A DNA stretch of 64,000 bases from SAR202 cluster bacterium bin22 (GCA_002238505.1 MPMM01000009.1:1-64000); one strand, 5' to 3'; shown: positions 51,260 to 60,198, numbered from the stretch's first letter. Notes: generated by a model not told the origin, from the letters alone. Numbers and translations: made by a program.

Positions 51260-51363
51260 GCCAGCAACGTAGAAATTCGCAACAATAGAGACCGCCCTTA
51301 TGCCAGAGCTATAGGTAAAAGCGTCTCTCTCTGTCCATCAGTAATGATTTCAAGGAGCGCCCC

Positions 51364-51720
51364 ATGACCATGATTCCCGCCCGCAGTTCACCCTTCGCCG
51401 CCATGGCCAGCGACCCGGCCCACCCCGACGTCATTTACCGCGACGAGCGCTGCTTTGTAGTGCGCGACATCAACCCCCAGGCGCCGGTGCATCTGCTCAT
51501 CATCCCCAACATGCCCATCAACGGCCTGGACTACATCAGCCCCGCCATGGAAGCCACCATGGGTCACATATTTGTCGTGGCTGCCGAAATGGCTCGCCGT
51601 GAAGGTGTAACCATCAGCGGCTATCGGCTGGTGGTTAACAACGGCTCCGCCGCCGGCCAGACCATTGCCTGGCCCCATGTGCATCTGCTGGGCGGCCGCG
51701 AACTCGGGGCTATGGGGTAG
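51364..51720 (+). CDS. HIT-family nucleotide hydrolase (first His replaced)
   Basis: The 118-residue HINT-like protein has VHLLIIPNMPINGLDYI, YRLVVNNGSAAGQT and IAWPHVHLLGGRELGAMG. HINT enzymes hydrolyse nucleoside phosphoramidates. The histidine triad HxHxHxx reads W-P-H-V-H-L-L, so the first His is Trp. The middle nucleophile His and the last His are kept, and activity is likely preserved. Seven bases after its stop begins the yqeK-like gene, so the two form an operon. Confidence 0.88.
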   Translation: MTMIPARSSPFAAMASDPAHPDVIYRDERCFVVRDINPQAPVHLLIIPNMPINGLDYISPAMEATMGHIFVVAAEMARREGVTISGYRLVVNNGSAAGQTIAWPHVHLLGGRELGAMG

Positions 51721-51727
51721 GACACCG

Positions 51728-52360
51728 ATGTCACCACAGACCGACGCCGGCCAAATAGACGCTGCCATTGAGTCCCGCATACGCCAGCGGGTCGAAACCC
51801 TGCCCGCCGGTTTGCAGGCCCACATCGGTCGCGCCCAGGATCTTGCCCGTGAACTTGCCCCCTTCCACGGCGTTGATCCCCATCGGGCGGCCCTGGGAAT
51901 CCTGGCCCACGACGTAGCCCGCGCCATGCCCGGACCGGAACTCATCGCTCGCGCTAACGTATTTCAACTACCCATCAAGCCCGTTGAGGAAAAGGTGCCC
52001 CTGCTGCTTCACGGCCCGGTGGGCGCGGAAATCCTGCGGGTGGAGGACGGTCTGGCAGCCCGGGGTGACGGGGCAGACCTGTACCAGGCCGTTTACTGGC
52101 ACACCACCTTTCATCCCAGCCTGGTGGACGACATGGGCAAGGTGGTCTTCCTGGCCGACAAGCTGGACCCCAACAAGCGGAAGCGAATCCCCTACCAGCC
52201 TGAAATCATGGAACTGGCCCTGGAAGACTTGGACGCCGCCATCCTTGAGTTCCTGCGCCGCCAGGTCCAGAGTCTGACCGCCGCTGGCAAGGAAGTTCAC
52301 CCCATGATGCTGGAAGCCCGGGACTCCCTGGCAGCCCGGGTCAGGGGGACACTTCTTTAA
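51728..52360 (+). CDS. yqeK: HD-domain dinucleoside tetraphosphatase (YqeK-like)
   Basis: The 210-residue HD-type metallohydrolase has H..HD..H..H ligands: HIGRAQDLARELA, GILAHDVARAMPGPEL, LLLHGPVGAEIL and HTTFHPSLVDDMGKVVFLADK. YqeK-type enzymes hydrolyse Ap4A symmetrically to two ADP. ATG 51728 follows the HIT stop by seven bases. Its 3' end overlaps the convergent aldolase by 20 bases. Having both a HIT and a YqeK protein suggests a role in removing adenylated or dinucleotide alarmones. Confidence 0.8.
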   Translation: MSPQTDAGQIDAAIESRIRQRVETLPAGLQAHIGRAQDLARELAPFHGVDPHRAALGILAHDVARAMPGPELIARANVFQLPIKPVEEKVPLLLHGPVGAEILRVEDGLAARGDGADLYQAVYWHTTFHPSLVDDMGKVVFLADKLDPNKRKRIPYQPEIMELALEDLDAAILEFLRRQVQSLTAAGKEVHPMMLEARDSLAARVRGTLL

Positions 52361-53102
52361 GGTAGGCTCCGGCCCCCGAGGAAAGCAGGGCAGTCAGGTG
52401 GGTGTACAGGTAGGTTACACCCTGGTCCTGGTACCCCAGGGTAGCGGCAGCGTTGCCGGCCGAGCCAGATATCTTCCCCTTCGAGCGGACGGTGGAAAAC
52501 ACGTGCTCCATCGCCTCCCTCACCTCGGGCGCATCCGGCCGTCCCGGGTGCCCCAGGGACTGGGAAAGGTCCGACGGCCCGACGAAGTACACGTCCACCC
52601 CCTCCACGCTCATGATCTCATCCACGTTGCGGACGGCCTGCCCCTCCTCCAGTTGCACGCACACCAGCGTCTCCCGGTTGGACTCCTCGGCGTACTCGGA
52701 CATGGAGATGCCAAAGCCATAGGAAGATGACCTGAGCCCGGCGGCCAGCCCCCGTTCTCCCATGGGGTGATACTTGACCGCCTCCACTGCCCTTCGGGCA
52801 TCAGCCGCGTTGTTGACGTGGGGTACCTGCACCCCCATCACCCCCCGGTCCATCAGCTGGCAGATGGCCTCAAAGGAGTTCACCTGGGGCCTGGCAATGG
52901 GCGTAATGCCGGCCGCCTCCGCCGCCAGCGCCATCAGCTCGACGCTCTCAACCGAAATCGAACCATGCTCGCAGTCGATCAGCACCCAGTCAAACCCCAG
53001 CCGTCCCACCATGTCCACGACATGGGGCGAAGGGAACATCACCGACACCCCAAAGGCCGGCTGGCCGGAAAGCAGCTTGCGCTTCATTCGGTTCTCGTTC
53101 AT
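52341..53102 (-). CDS. HpcH/HpaI-family aldolase
   Basis: The 253-residue TIM-barrel lyase has FDWVLIDCEHGSISVESVEL, the metal/substrate residues around QLEEGQAVRNVDEI and FVGPSDLSQSLGHPGRPDAP, and the ARPQVNSFEAICQLMDRG motif. The family performs retro-aldol cleavage of 4-hydroxy-2-oxo-acids into pyruvate plus aldehyde with a divalent metal. The natural substrate is unknown. It lies 77 bp past the epimerase on the same strand. Confidence 0.88.
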   Translation of the reverse strand: MNENRMKRKLLSGQPAFGVSVMFPSPHVVDMVGRLGFDWVLIDCEHGSISVESVELMALAAEAAGITPIARPQVNSFEAICQLMDRGVMGVQVPHVNNAADARRAVEAVKYHPMGERGLAAGLRSSSYGFGISMSEYAEESNRETLVCVQLEEGQAVRNVDEIMSVEGVDVYFVGPSDLSQSLGHPGRPDAPEVREAMEHVFSTVRSKGKISGSAGNAAATLGYQDQGVTYLYTHLTALLSSGAGAYLKEVSP

Positions 53103-53179
53103 ATATCAATACACCAACCTTGCCAGTGTGGCGTGGCTACTGCCGAGCCCGCAGTAAAGAGCCAGGCCCTCGATGCACC

Positions 53180-54151
53180 CTACAGGCGGTTATAGTTAAC
53201 GAAGGCGTTCAACGCATCCAGGGAAGTGTAGTCAAAGTGGAAGTCCAGAGTCTGCTTGATCTTGCCAGTGCCCATGATTATGGGATATCGGGTGGTATGC
53301 AGGTTCCAGTTGCCCGTATTGGGCAGGCCCCTCCTGGACGAAATCCAGTCCACCGGATAAGCCAGCGGCGGCGGGAGCTGGGTAAGCTTCCTGCGGGTAA
53401 CCTCCGATAGCTCCTTAAGGAATACGACGCCCTCTCCCGCCACGTTATATACCCCGTCGACCTCCTGCTGGATTACTTCCTCCAGCAGCCTCGCCATATC
53501 CACCTCGTGAAGGAACTGGTAGGGAGGGTTCTCTCCGGCGCCCCAGAACCGGTAGGGGAAAATCCGCTCCACCCGCTGGTGGTCATCCGAATACCCCAGC
53601 ACCGGACAGGTCCGAAGAACAGCCACCTTGATCCTCTGGTCTTCCCCTTCATCCAGGAACATCTCGCGAAACTCCAGCATTGACGAGTCCGCATTGAAGC
53701 TGGCCTGCCCCAGAAAATCCCCAGGCCGGGTACGAATAGGCGACGATTCGGTCAGGGGAATGGGATTGTCGGCAAAGGCCCCGTAAACCGTGTGCGAGCT
53801 CAGGAATATAGCATGCTTCACCCCCGCCTCCACGCATGCGTCCTGGATTGAGTCCAGAATGCCCAGGTCTTCGGCGCTTTCCCTGGCCCAGTCTTGATAG
53901 GTGCTGGTGTGACTGTAGGCGCTGGCCAGGTGTACCACAGTCTCAACCTGGTGTCGCAACAGGTACTGAGTTATGTCGCTGGCAATGTCAATCTGATGAA
54001 AGGATATATTGTGGATGGGGAAGGGCAGCGGATCCTTGTCGAAGGCCACCAGCCGGCCCACGTTCGGGTTGGACTCCAACTGCAAGAGCAACCGGGTGCC
54101 GATATATCCGGACGCTCCGGTAACCGCTACCACTTTAGGGGACTTCGGCAT
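53180..54151 (-). CDS. NAD-dependent epimerase/dehydratase-like protein (atypical)
   Basis: The 323-residue extended-SDR protein has VVAVTGASGYIGTRLLLQL and YNVAGEGVVFLKELSEVTRR. In the catalytic region I see SSHTVYGAF but the usual YxxxK is not found: the equivalent stretch reads DFLGQASFNADSSMLEF. The protein may bind NAD(P) without being a normal epimerase. The start overlaps the hpnE stop by 17 bases, so it is the last gene of the squalene cluster, comparable in place to hpnA of hopanoid clusters. Confidence 0.75.
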   Translation of the reverse strand: MPKSPKVVAVTGASGYIGTRLLLQLESNPNVGRLVAFDKDPLPFPIHNISFHQIDIASDITQYLLRHQVETVVHLASAYSHTSTYQDWARESAEDLGILDSIQDACVEAGVKHAIFLSSHTVYGAFADNPIPLTESSPIRTRPGDFLGQASFNADSSMLEFREMFLDEGEDQRIKVAVLRTCPVLGYSDDHQRVERIFPYRFWGAGENPPYQFLHEVDMARLLEEVIQQEVDGVYNVAGEGVVFLKELSEVTRRKLTQLPPPLAYPVDWISSRRGLPNTGNWNLHTTRYPIIMGTGKIKQTLDFHFDYTSLDALNAFVNYNRL

Positions 54152-55544
54152 GCGCTTCCCGTTTCAGGTATTTGGTGACGGCGCCGGCGGCATTGTAGCC
54201 GCTGCGAACCGCGCCTTCCATAGTAGAAGGCCAGCCCGTCTTAGTCCACTCCCCGGCAAGAAAGAGGCCGGATATGGGCGTAACCGGTCCGGGCCGCAGG
54301 CGGTTAGCCCCGGGCCGGCATCGGAAGGTCGCTTCCCGCTGCTTGACGACCCTTACATTCAGCACCGACGCATTCCCCGCTTCAGGGAATACCTCCGCCA
54401 TTTCCGCGACTAACCGTGCGGCAATCTCTTCCCGGGGCAAGTCTATATGCTCCCAGGCCGCGCTGACGGAGATGGTGACTATATGCCCGCCTGATTCAGG
54501 AGTCTGGCCAGTTATCCGGCTGTGGTCGAATACCCACTGGAGCGGACTGTCCACAAAGACGCAAAAGGGCTCATCCATGACCGGCCGGTCATAGCAGATA
54601 TGCAGGTTCACGATGGGCGACCACTGCAATTGCCCCACGTTGGCAAAGAAGGGCATAACGGCCGTTTCGGGAGCCAGGGTCCGCAATAACGCGGGAAAGG
54701 GCAGGGCACTGACCACAGACCTACCCCAAACCACCCTCCCGGAGGCCAGCGCCGCTCCCATAAAGGCGCCGGATTTCGCGTGACCGTCAGACCCCGCGCA
54801 AGGGAGAATGCGGCGGACCGGATCGCCCAGGATCAGTTGGACTCCGCGCCGTTCCAGCAACTTCCGGGCCGGTTCACCCAGGGCGCTGGACAGGGCATCA
54901 CCTGAATATCCCATGTTGGCGCTGTCTGCCGACGACAGCATTCCGTCCTGGACTACAAACAAGCCCATAGCGGCGCTTACGTCCCTGACATTGTCGTTCA
55001 GGATTGGTTCCACCACCAGGTTCCAAAGGTTGCGGATGGCCCGTTCGGACTGCCCGTTCTCGCGAAGCCACTGCTGGAAGGTCACATCCTCCAGGTGCGG
55101 GGCGTGTCGATTAGCCAGCCGCGCTTTCGCCAAGCCCCAGGTCACCCTCATTTTGTCCACCAGGGACAAGTGCGGATAGGAAAGGAAGGAGGGCAGCAGG
55201 TGGAAGGGCGAAGGCAAGCCGGACGCAGCCAGCGCACCTCGCCGGCCATTGCGGCTGTGAACGGGGATGCGAAGCCTGTCCTGCAGGAACCAACTATCGC
55301 GAACCCCCAGCCGCTCCAGGAAGTCCTGGAATTGGGTGCAGCAAGTTACGAATACATGCTGCCCGTTGTCCAGGTTCATGCCGAAGGTGGAATCGGGATA
55401 GGAGAAGACGCGCCCGCCCAGGAATCTGCGGGCCTCCACCAGGGTAACGGTAAAGCCCGCATCCAGCAGGTCCATGGCGGCGGCGACCCCGGCGATGCCA
55501 CCCCCCAGAATTACGACATTTGCATCGGAGTCGGGTTGAGGCAT
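54135..55544 (-). CDS. hpnE: Squalene-associated FAD desaturase HpnE
   Basis: The 469-residue flavoprotein has the FAD motif VVILGGGIAGVAAAMDLLDA, VEARRFLGGRVFSYP and DNGQHVFVTC. It also has the end motif GLFLAGEWTKTGWPSTMEGAVRSGYNAA found in HpnE and related carotene desaturases. HpnE reduces hydroxysqualene to squalene with FADH2. ATG 55544 is 16 bases after the hpnD stop; longer frames overlapping hpnD are less likely. It forms hpnC-hpnD-hpnE in order on the minus strand. Confidence 0.92.
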   Translation of the reverse strand: MPQPDSDANVVILGGGIAGVAAAMDLLDAGFTVTLVEARRFLGGRVFSYPDSTFGMNLDNGQHVFVTCCTQFQDFLERLGVRDSWFLQDRLRIPVHSRNGRRGALAASGLPSPFHLLPSFLSYPHLSLVDKMRVTWGLAKARLANRHAPHLEDVTFQQWLRENGQSERAIRNLWNLVVEPILNDNVRDVSAAMGLFVVQDGMLSSADSANMGYSGDALSSALGEPARKLLERRGVQLILGDPVRRILPCAGSDGHAKSGAFMGAALASGRVVWGRSVVSALPFPALLRTLAPETAVMPFFANVGQLQWSPIVNLHICYDRPVMDEPFCVFVDSPLQWVFDHSRITGQTPESGGHIVTISVSAAWEHIDLPREEIAARLVAEMAEVFPEAGNASVLNVRVVKQREATFRCRPGANRLRPGPVTPISGLFLAGEWTKTGWPSTMEGAVRSGYNAAGAVTKYLKREAHAEVP

Positions 55545-55560
55545 GTCTGGTCGGTGGCGT

Positions 55561-56457
55561 CTAGGAAGGATCGGGTAGTCGGCGAGGCCACATGCTCGCG
55601 GCCCAGGCCCGGACCATGACTGCCAGCTTTTCGGAAGTGGACAGACTGACCCGGCGACTGAAGACATCGTAGTTGGCTGTTTCTATACGGTCCAGCAACT
55701 CACTGTAAATCCCTCCAAGGACTGCCACACAGGCGCGGGACCTGGGGTTTAGATAGGGAAGCAGTTCAAAGCCGCTATAAAAATACTCCCGGGCACGTTG
55801 GGTATGGAATCTCATTACTTCCCTGAAGGCGTCGCTGACGCTCCCAGCCAGCAGGTCTTCCTCAGTGCAACCAAAGCGCGCCAGTTCGTCCTGGGGCAGA
55901 TAAATGCGCCCGAATTCCAGGTCTTCCTTAACGTCCCGGGCGATGTTGGTCAACTGCATGGCCAGCCCTAGGTCTATGGCGTGGGCCCGGGCCCGTGAGT
56001 CCTTGAATCCAAAGATGTGGATACAGATGAGGCCCACCGCTGAAGCCACCTGGTAACAGTACTGGCGCAACTCGTCGAAGTCCTGGTAGCGTACCTTGAC
56101 CAGGTCTGCTTCCATGCCCGACAGCACCTCGTCAAAGTACTCCCGGGGGATGGCGTATTCTCTGGCCACGTGGGACAGACCGGTGAAGACCGGTCCGCTG
56201 GCCTGTCCCTGGTAGCACTGTTCCAGCAGTTGGCGCAGTTCAGCCAGGCGGCCCAGTTTCTCCTCGGTGGAAGCCTCAGAGTCCACGGCGTCGTCACAAT
56301 AGCGGCAAAAGGCGTAGGCTACGTAGATGGCTTTGCGCCGTTTGGGAGGAAGGATTACGAAGGCGTAGTAGAAGTTCCGGGCTTCACGCCGGGTGATTCG
56401 CTGGCATTCCTGGTAAGCCGCTTCCAGGTCGGTCACGGCAATCTCCCGTTCAGTCAA
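55561..56457 (-). CDS. hpnD: Presqualene diphosphate synthase HpnD
   Basis: The 298-residue trans-isoprenoid head-to-head condensing enzyme has the two Asp-rich motifs CDDAVDSE (about residue 53) and LTNIARDVKEDLEFGRIYLP, plus ARNFYYAFVILPPKRR. HpnD makes presqualene diphosphate from two farnesyl diphosphates. It is translated between hpnC (45 bp) and hpnE. ATG 56457. Confidence 0.95.
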   Translation of the reverse strand: MTEREIAVTDLEAAYQECQRITRREARNFYYAFVILPPKRRKAIYVAYAFCRYCDDAVDSEASTEEKLGRLAELRQLLEQCYQGQASGPVFTGLSHVAREYAIPREYFDEVLSGMEADLVKVRYQDFDELRQYCYQVASAVGLICIHIFGFKDSRARAHAIDLGLAMQLTNIARDVKEDLEFGRIYLPQDELARFGCTEEDLLAGSVSDAFREVMRFHTQRAREYFYSGFELLPYLNPRSRACVAVLGGIYSELLDRIETANYDVFSRRVSLSTSEKLAVMVRAWAASMWPRRLPDPS

Positions 56458-56502
56458 AGATATTGGGCGGCTCCGGATAACGGGCTGGACAAGGATCCTG
56501 GA

Positions 56503-57525
56503 TCAGCGTGGTTTGGGAAGCCCGAACCCCAGTCCCAACTTCCAGCCGGCCCAAGTTGACAGGAACAGGCCAGCCTTGCGGGCACGGGACAAACGGGGAC
56601 GTTCAGTCAAGACATCATAGCTTTGTTTCCTGATGGCTTCAAGCACAGCCACGCCGCCGCGGGTGAACAGGGCCACGTCCAGCCGGACGGTTCCCCTCAG
56701 GGTGGACGCCAGGGGAGCGCCGGCCCTGAACAAGTCCATGGCCCGGTCAACCTCAAAGGCCATCAACTGGCGGAAGGCCGGAGTCACCACACCGCTGGCC
56801 AGTTCCGCCTCGGTATAACCAAAGTACTCCAGGTCCTCCAGGGGGATGTAGATTCGGCCTTTCCGGTAGTCGCGGGCCACGTCCTGCCAGAAGTTGGTCA
56901 GTTGAAGGGCCGTGCAGGTGGCATCGGACAGGCTCTTGCGCTCATCGTCGCGGTAACCGAAAAGCCCCAGGACCAGGTGTCCAACGGGATTGGCCGAATG
57001 CACACAGTATTGGAGCAAGTCACCGTATGAGGGATAACGGTGGTTGCGCTGGTCCATCCGGTTGGCTTCAATCAGCTTGAGAAAGGGTTGCGGTGGCAGG
57101 TCGAAGCATTCAATGGTTTCCTGGAGGGCCACCATGACCGGGTGGGCGGGCGCTCCCGAGTAGCAGGACTCCAGTTCCGACTGCCAGAGATCCAAAAGGG
57201 CCAGGCGGTAGGACTTGTCCTCCGGCCCCGAATCCCCAGTTCCATCTGGAAGGAAGGCCGCCAGGCGCGACACGGCATCCGGTTGCGCCGCTTGCTCCGG
57301 TTGGGCCTGAGGTTCGCCCTGGCTCCGAGCGGTCGCCTCATCACCCAGGTCGTCCACCGTGCGGCAGTAGGCATAGATGGCATACATGTGACGCAGCAGG
57401 CCCCTGGGTATCAGCCACGAGCCTACGGTGAAGTTCTCGTAATGAGAGCGGGCCAGGCGTTGGCAGTAGTCGAACGCGGCCTCGCGGGTCCAGGCGTCAG
57501 GTGTGGATGTAAGTCTGCTGGCCAT
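56503..57525 (-). CDS. hpnC: Hydroxysqualene synthase HpnC
   Basis: This paralogue of HpnD (340 residues) is recognised by SHYENFTVGSWLIPRG, TVDDLGDE (first Asp-rich motif), QLTNFWQDVARDYRKGRIYIP and the segment KSLSDATCTALQL. HpnC converts presqualene diphosphate to hydroxysqualene. A Gln/Pro-rich loop (QGEPQAQPEQAAQPDAVSR, about 68-86) is inserted after the first motif. hpnCDE gives the bacterial three-step squalene route. No squalene-hopene cyclase is in the window. Confidence 0.93.
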   Translation of the reverse strand: MASRLTSTPDAWTREAAFDYCQRLARSHYENFTVGSWLIPRGLLRHMYAIYAYCRTVDDLGDEATARSQGEPQAQPEQAAQPDAVSRLAAFLPDGTGDSGPEDKSYRLALLDLWQSELESCYSGAPAHPVMVALQETIECFDLPPQPFLKLIEANRMDQRNHRYPSYGDLLQYCVHSANPVGHLVLGLFGYRDDERKSLSDATCTALQLTNFWQDVARDYRKGRIYIPLEDLEYFGYTEAELASGVVTPAFRQLMAFEVDRAMDLFRAGAPLASTLRGTVRLDVALFTRGGVAVLEAIRKQSYDVLTERPRLSRARKAGLFLSTWAGWKLGLGFGLPKPR

Positions 57526-57611
57526 AATCTGGGCTGCTGTGCCTGTGCCGATCGCTCCGGGCTCGGCGCTTCAGGGAACTATCGACTCGATTTCCCGTTG
57601 CTGGCGGTTTC

Positions 57612-58688
57612 CTAGTACTGGCGGTGGGCCAGGAAGTCCACCAGTTGATCAACCTCGCTGCGTACCCATACCGGAAGGTCAATGCTGGCGAGGGCGCGAA
57701 GGGCAAGGTCGGCGCTTTCGGCGGTAATACGGTCGGCGTACTGGGGAGCTCCCAACTCGTCCATGATGGTCATGACGCGTTCCACGTCGGTGTCGTTCAG
57801 CTCCTCCTGAGCGTAGATGCGGTGCAGGTCGTCGCGGGCAGCCCCGCTGGCCCGGTCCAGGGCAAAGACAGCGGGGAAGGACTTCTTCCGGCGCCTGATG
57901 TCGTTATCGGTGGACTTGCCGGTGGCGGCCTCGTCGCCCCAGACGCCCAGGTAATCGTCCCGAATCTGAAAGGCCCGACCCAGGTAATTGCCAAAGCTGG
58001 CGAAGGCGACGGTAACGGCAGGGTCCTCGTTGGCCAGCAAAGCCCCTATCTCCACTGCGCTGCGTATCAGGGCGCCGGTCTTGCAGGCAATCATGTGCAG
58101 GTATTCGTCGATGGTTATAGTGGTTCGCTCTTCGAAGCCCAGGTCCAGGCACTGGCCTTCGAACATTTCCATGTAGGCCTCGGTGAGGATGCGAGACACC
58201 TTGACGGCAGTCTGCGGAGACACTCCCCACTGGGCCCCGCGCAGCATGGCAAGGTCACCCAGGCAATGCATGGAGTCTCCGGCGGACAGGGCCTTTGGCT
58301 GGCCCCAAAGGGACCACACCGTTGGCTGGTGGCGACGCTCCACGTCCTGGTCCTGGATATCGTCGTGAATCAGGGAGAAGTTGTGAATGAGTTCTATGGA
58401 CGCGGCAGCGCAGACGGCGTGGTTCAAGTCGCCGTCCAGGGCGTCGCAGGCGAACATGCACAGGGTTGGGCGAAGGGCCTTGCCTTGGGAGGATGGAGCG
58501 GTGGCGGGGATGCCGTCCTTGTCGGTCCAGCCAAGGTGGTACTGCAGGGGTATGTTCAGGTCGGCCAGATCAAGGCCCGGGTCGGGCAGGGCCGCTGCCA
58601 ATCCCTGTTCCACCAGGTCTTTGTACCTGGCAAACATACCGGGCAGGGGAGGACCAGGAGGGGAACCGGGGGCGCTTTGACTGCTCAT
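57612..58688 (-). CDS. Polyprenyl (farnesyl/geranylgeranyl) diphosphate synthase
   Basis: The 358-residue trans-prenyltransferase has the first Asp-rich motif FSLIHDDIQDQDVERR and second Asp-rich motif FQIRDDYLGVWGDEAATGK. Chain-length residues before the first motif (AASIELIHNFSLI) do not settle C15 versus C20. It opens the cluster: it supplies farnesyl diphosphate to HpnC/HpnD 87 bp downstream. ATG 58688 was chosen (MSSQSAPG); a TTG at 58706 is possible. Its DxxxD-type second motif is intact. Confidence 0.92.
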   Translation of the reverse strand: MSSQSAPGSPPGPPLPGMFARYKDLVEQGLAAALPDPGLDLADLNIPLQYHLGWTDKDGIPATAPSSQGKALRPTLCMFACDALDGDLNHAVCAAASIELIHNFSLIHDDIQDQDVERRHQPTVWSLWGQPKALSAGDSMHCLGDLAMLRGAQWGVSPQTAVKVSRILTEAYMEMFEGQCLDLGFEERTTITIDEYLHMIACKTGALIRSAVEIGALLANEDPAVTVAFASFGNYLGRAFQIRDDYLGVWGDEAATGKSTDNDIRRRKKSFPAVFALDRASGAARDDLHRIYAQEELNDTDVERVMTIMDELGAPQYADRITAESADLALRALASIDLPVWVRSEVDQLVDFLAHRQY

Positions 58689-58852
58689 ATAGTTCCGCCC
58701 AAGCAAGATATGCGCAGGAAAGGGTTGATTCAGAGTACCATATTTGGCCGTACGGCGGGTAGTTGGCCGCTGCCCAGCGGGAGTTCCGGTTCCAGTGAAC
58801 TACCCCCCCTCGGAACTAACTCCGGCGGTTCCCGGGGCGGGATCGGGATGGG

Positions 58853-59302
58853 CTATCGTCTTCCCCGGGACCTGCGGCGTAGGGCGCGGCGGGACCTGGA
58901 AGACGGGGCCTCAGTTCCGGCAGCCGGGGAAGGGGCAGCGCGCGCCGTTTCCATTATTCTGCGGCGGTTCCTGATCCAGTGGGCCTGCACTATGACTGTG
59001 AAGAGGAGGCCAGGGGCTATCCAGGCTAACGTGCTGAGGGCCACAGTCCCGCCCTCCTGCATCCTGAAGTAGGTCAGGCCGCCGCCGACAATCAGCCAGG
59101 CCCATGCCAAGGCTCCCATAACCAGTCCGTTATGCCAGGGGGAACGAATTATAAGAATGGACCAGAGGGGCCAGAAGGGAATCATCGGGTAGAGGAACCA
59201 GAACTGGTAGTACCAGGGCCTGGATTCCTCGGGCGGTACCGCAGGGGACGCCTCGGCCTCTACAGCTGGAGGTGGAGGGGTTTCCCGGTTTTCCTGGCTC
59301 AT
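58853..59302 (-). CDS. Small multi-pass membrane protein
   Basis: The 149-residue protein has a Pro/Glu-rich N terminus (ENRETPPPPAVEAEAS). Three hydrophobic helices follow (WFLYPMIPFWPLWSILII; GLVMGALAWAWLIVGGGLTY; VALSTLAWIAPGLLFTVIVQ), and the C terminus is very basic (SRRALRRRSRGRR). No family is recognised. It lies 164 bp before the prenyl synthase gene on the same strand, so it could be part of the transcription unit. Confidence 0.65.
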   Translation of the reverse strand: MSQENRETPPPPAVEAEASPAVPPEESRPWYYQFWFLYPMIPFWPLWSILIIRSPWHNGLVMGALAWAWLIVGGGLTYFRMQEGGTVALSTLAWIAPGLLFTVIVQAHWIRNRRRIMETARAAPSPAAGTEAPSSRSRRALRRRSRGRR

Positions 59303-59329
59303 GACAAAGGGACAGACTGCCGGTCCGGA

Positions 59330-59593
59330 TCAGTTCCGGGCCAGCAGCAGGTGAAATTCCAGGGTCTCCAGGTCTCTGCGCTCCCGTATGGAGGCAACGG
59401 CGTACTCCACGCACATGCGGGCAAAGCCCGAGTACTTGTAGATGTTGGCGCCCAGGGTTACCTGCGGCACCTCTTCGTCCAGGTCAACCTGCAGCCGGTT
59501 ATAGTTTTCCACGTCCACGCGCAGGTCTATGGAGCCGTCGGTGAGGCGCTGGATTTTGTTCCGGATGCGGTGGACTAACTCGTCGTTGTTCAT
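59330..59593 (-). CDS. Hypothetical small protein
   Basis: The 87-residue acidic/mixed protein (MNNDELVHRIRNKIQRLTDG..) has no recognised motif or membrane segment. It ends 28 bp upstream of the membrane protein gene on the same strand, which suggests co-transcription. No ribosome binding site is clear at ATG 59593. Confidence 0.5.
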   Translation of the reverse strand: MNNDELVHRIRNKIQRLTDGSIDLRVDVENYNRLQVDLDEEVPQVTLGANIYKYSGFARMCVEYAVASIRERRDLETLEFHLLLARN

Positions 59594-59856
59594 AGTCAAA
59601 GAGTCCCAGAGCCTGTCAGCTTCCCGGAGAGGCGGTTCGACGGCTTCACCACCAATGGAAGGTGGCTCACCAGAAGTTCATCCCTGGATACCGCTTCAAA
59701 GGTCATCGGCGGGCTCTCAGTATTGTCTAGAAACTACTCCTGGCAGGGCGTCACCCTTATCCTGACCTCCCCCGGTCAAAGGGGAAGGGATTATGAATTG
59801 ACCTCCAGCCTGTCGAAGGACTTGCTGCGGGGTAGTGGCCGGTATAGGACAGTCTC

Positions 59857-60198
59857 TTACGCCTCTGCCAGGGGCACGGCCAGGGAAACCCGAAACTCGT
59901 CGCCGATGCTGCGGGCGATGTGGCCGTGGCCAGTCACGTCCTCGGCGATCAGGACGTCGCCGGGGTTGAGGCGCTTTACCGTGCCGTCGGCGGTTTCAAA
60001 CTCAGCGATACCGGCCAGGTTCATCACGTACTGGCGCCTGGGAGCGGTGTGGTAGTCGGAAAAGCTGGGCGACGGACGAGCGTTGAGGGTAACGTCCCCG
60101 GGGCCCACCCGGTTAACTATTTCCGCGAACTGTTCAACGGTCAGGTCTTCGAAGTGGGACTCCCCGTCATCACCGGCGTAAACCCGTACTATCTGCAT
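59857..60198 (-). CDS. Cupin-domain protein
   Basis: The 113-residue single-domain cupin begins MQIVRVYAGDDGESHFEDL and shows AEFETADGTVKRLNPGDVLIAEDVTGHGH, the second cupin motif with Gly-Asp and His. The first motif is SFSDYHTAPRRQYVMNLAG. Metal binding is likely; the reaction is unknown. ATG 60198 has GGAGG nine bases upstream. Confidence 0.82.
   Translation of the reverse strand: MQIVRVYAGDDGESHFEDLTVEQFAEIVNRVGPGDVTLNARPSPSFSDYHTAPRRQYVMNLAGIAEFETADGTVKRLNPGDVLIAEDVTGHGHIARSIGDEFRVSLAVPLAEA

Noticed and set aside
52341-52360. Frameshift or fusion of yqeK and the aldolase
   Set aside because: The genes converge and simply overlap by 20 bases at their 3' ends; both reading frames are complete.
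57624-59072. Plus-strand frame over the prenyl synthase
   Set aside because: It is antisense to a gene with both Asp-rich motifs; low-complexity composition.
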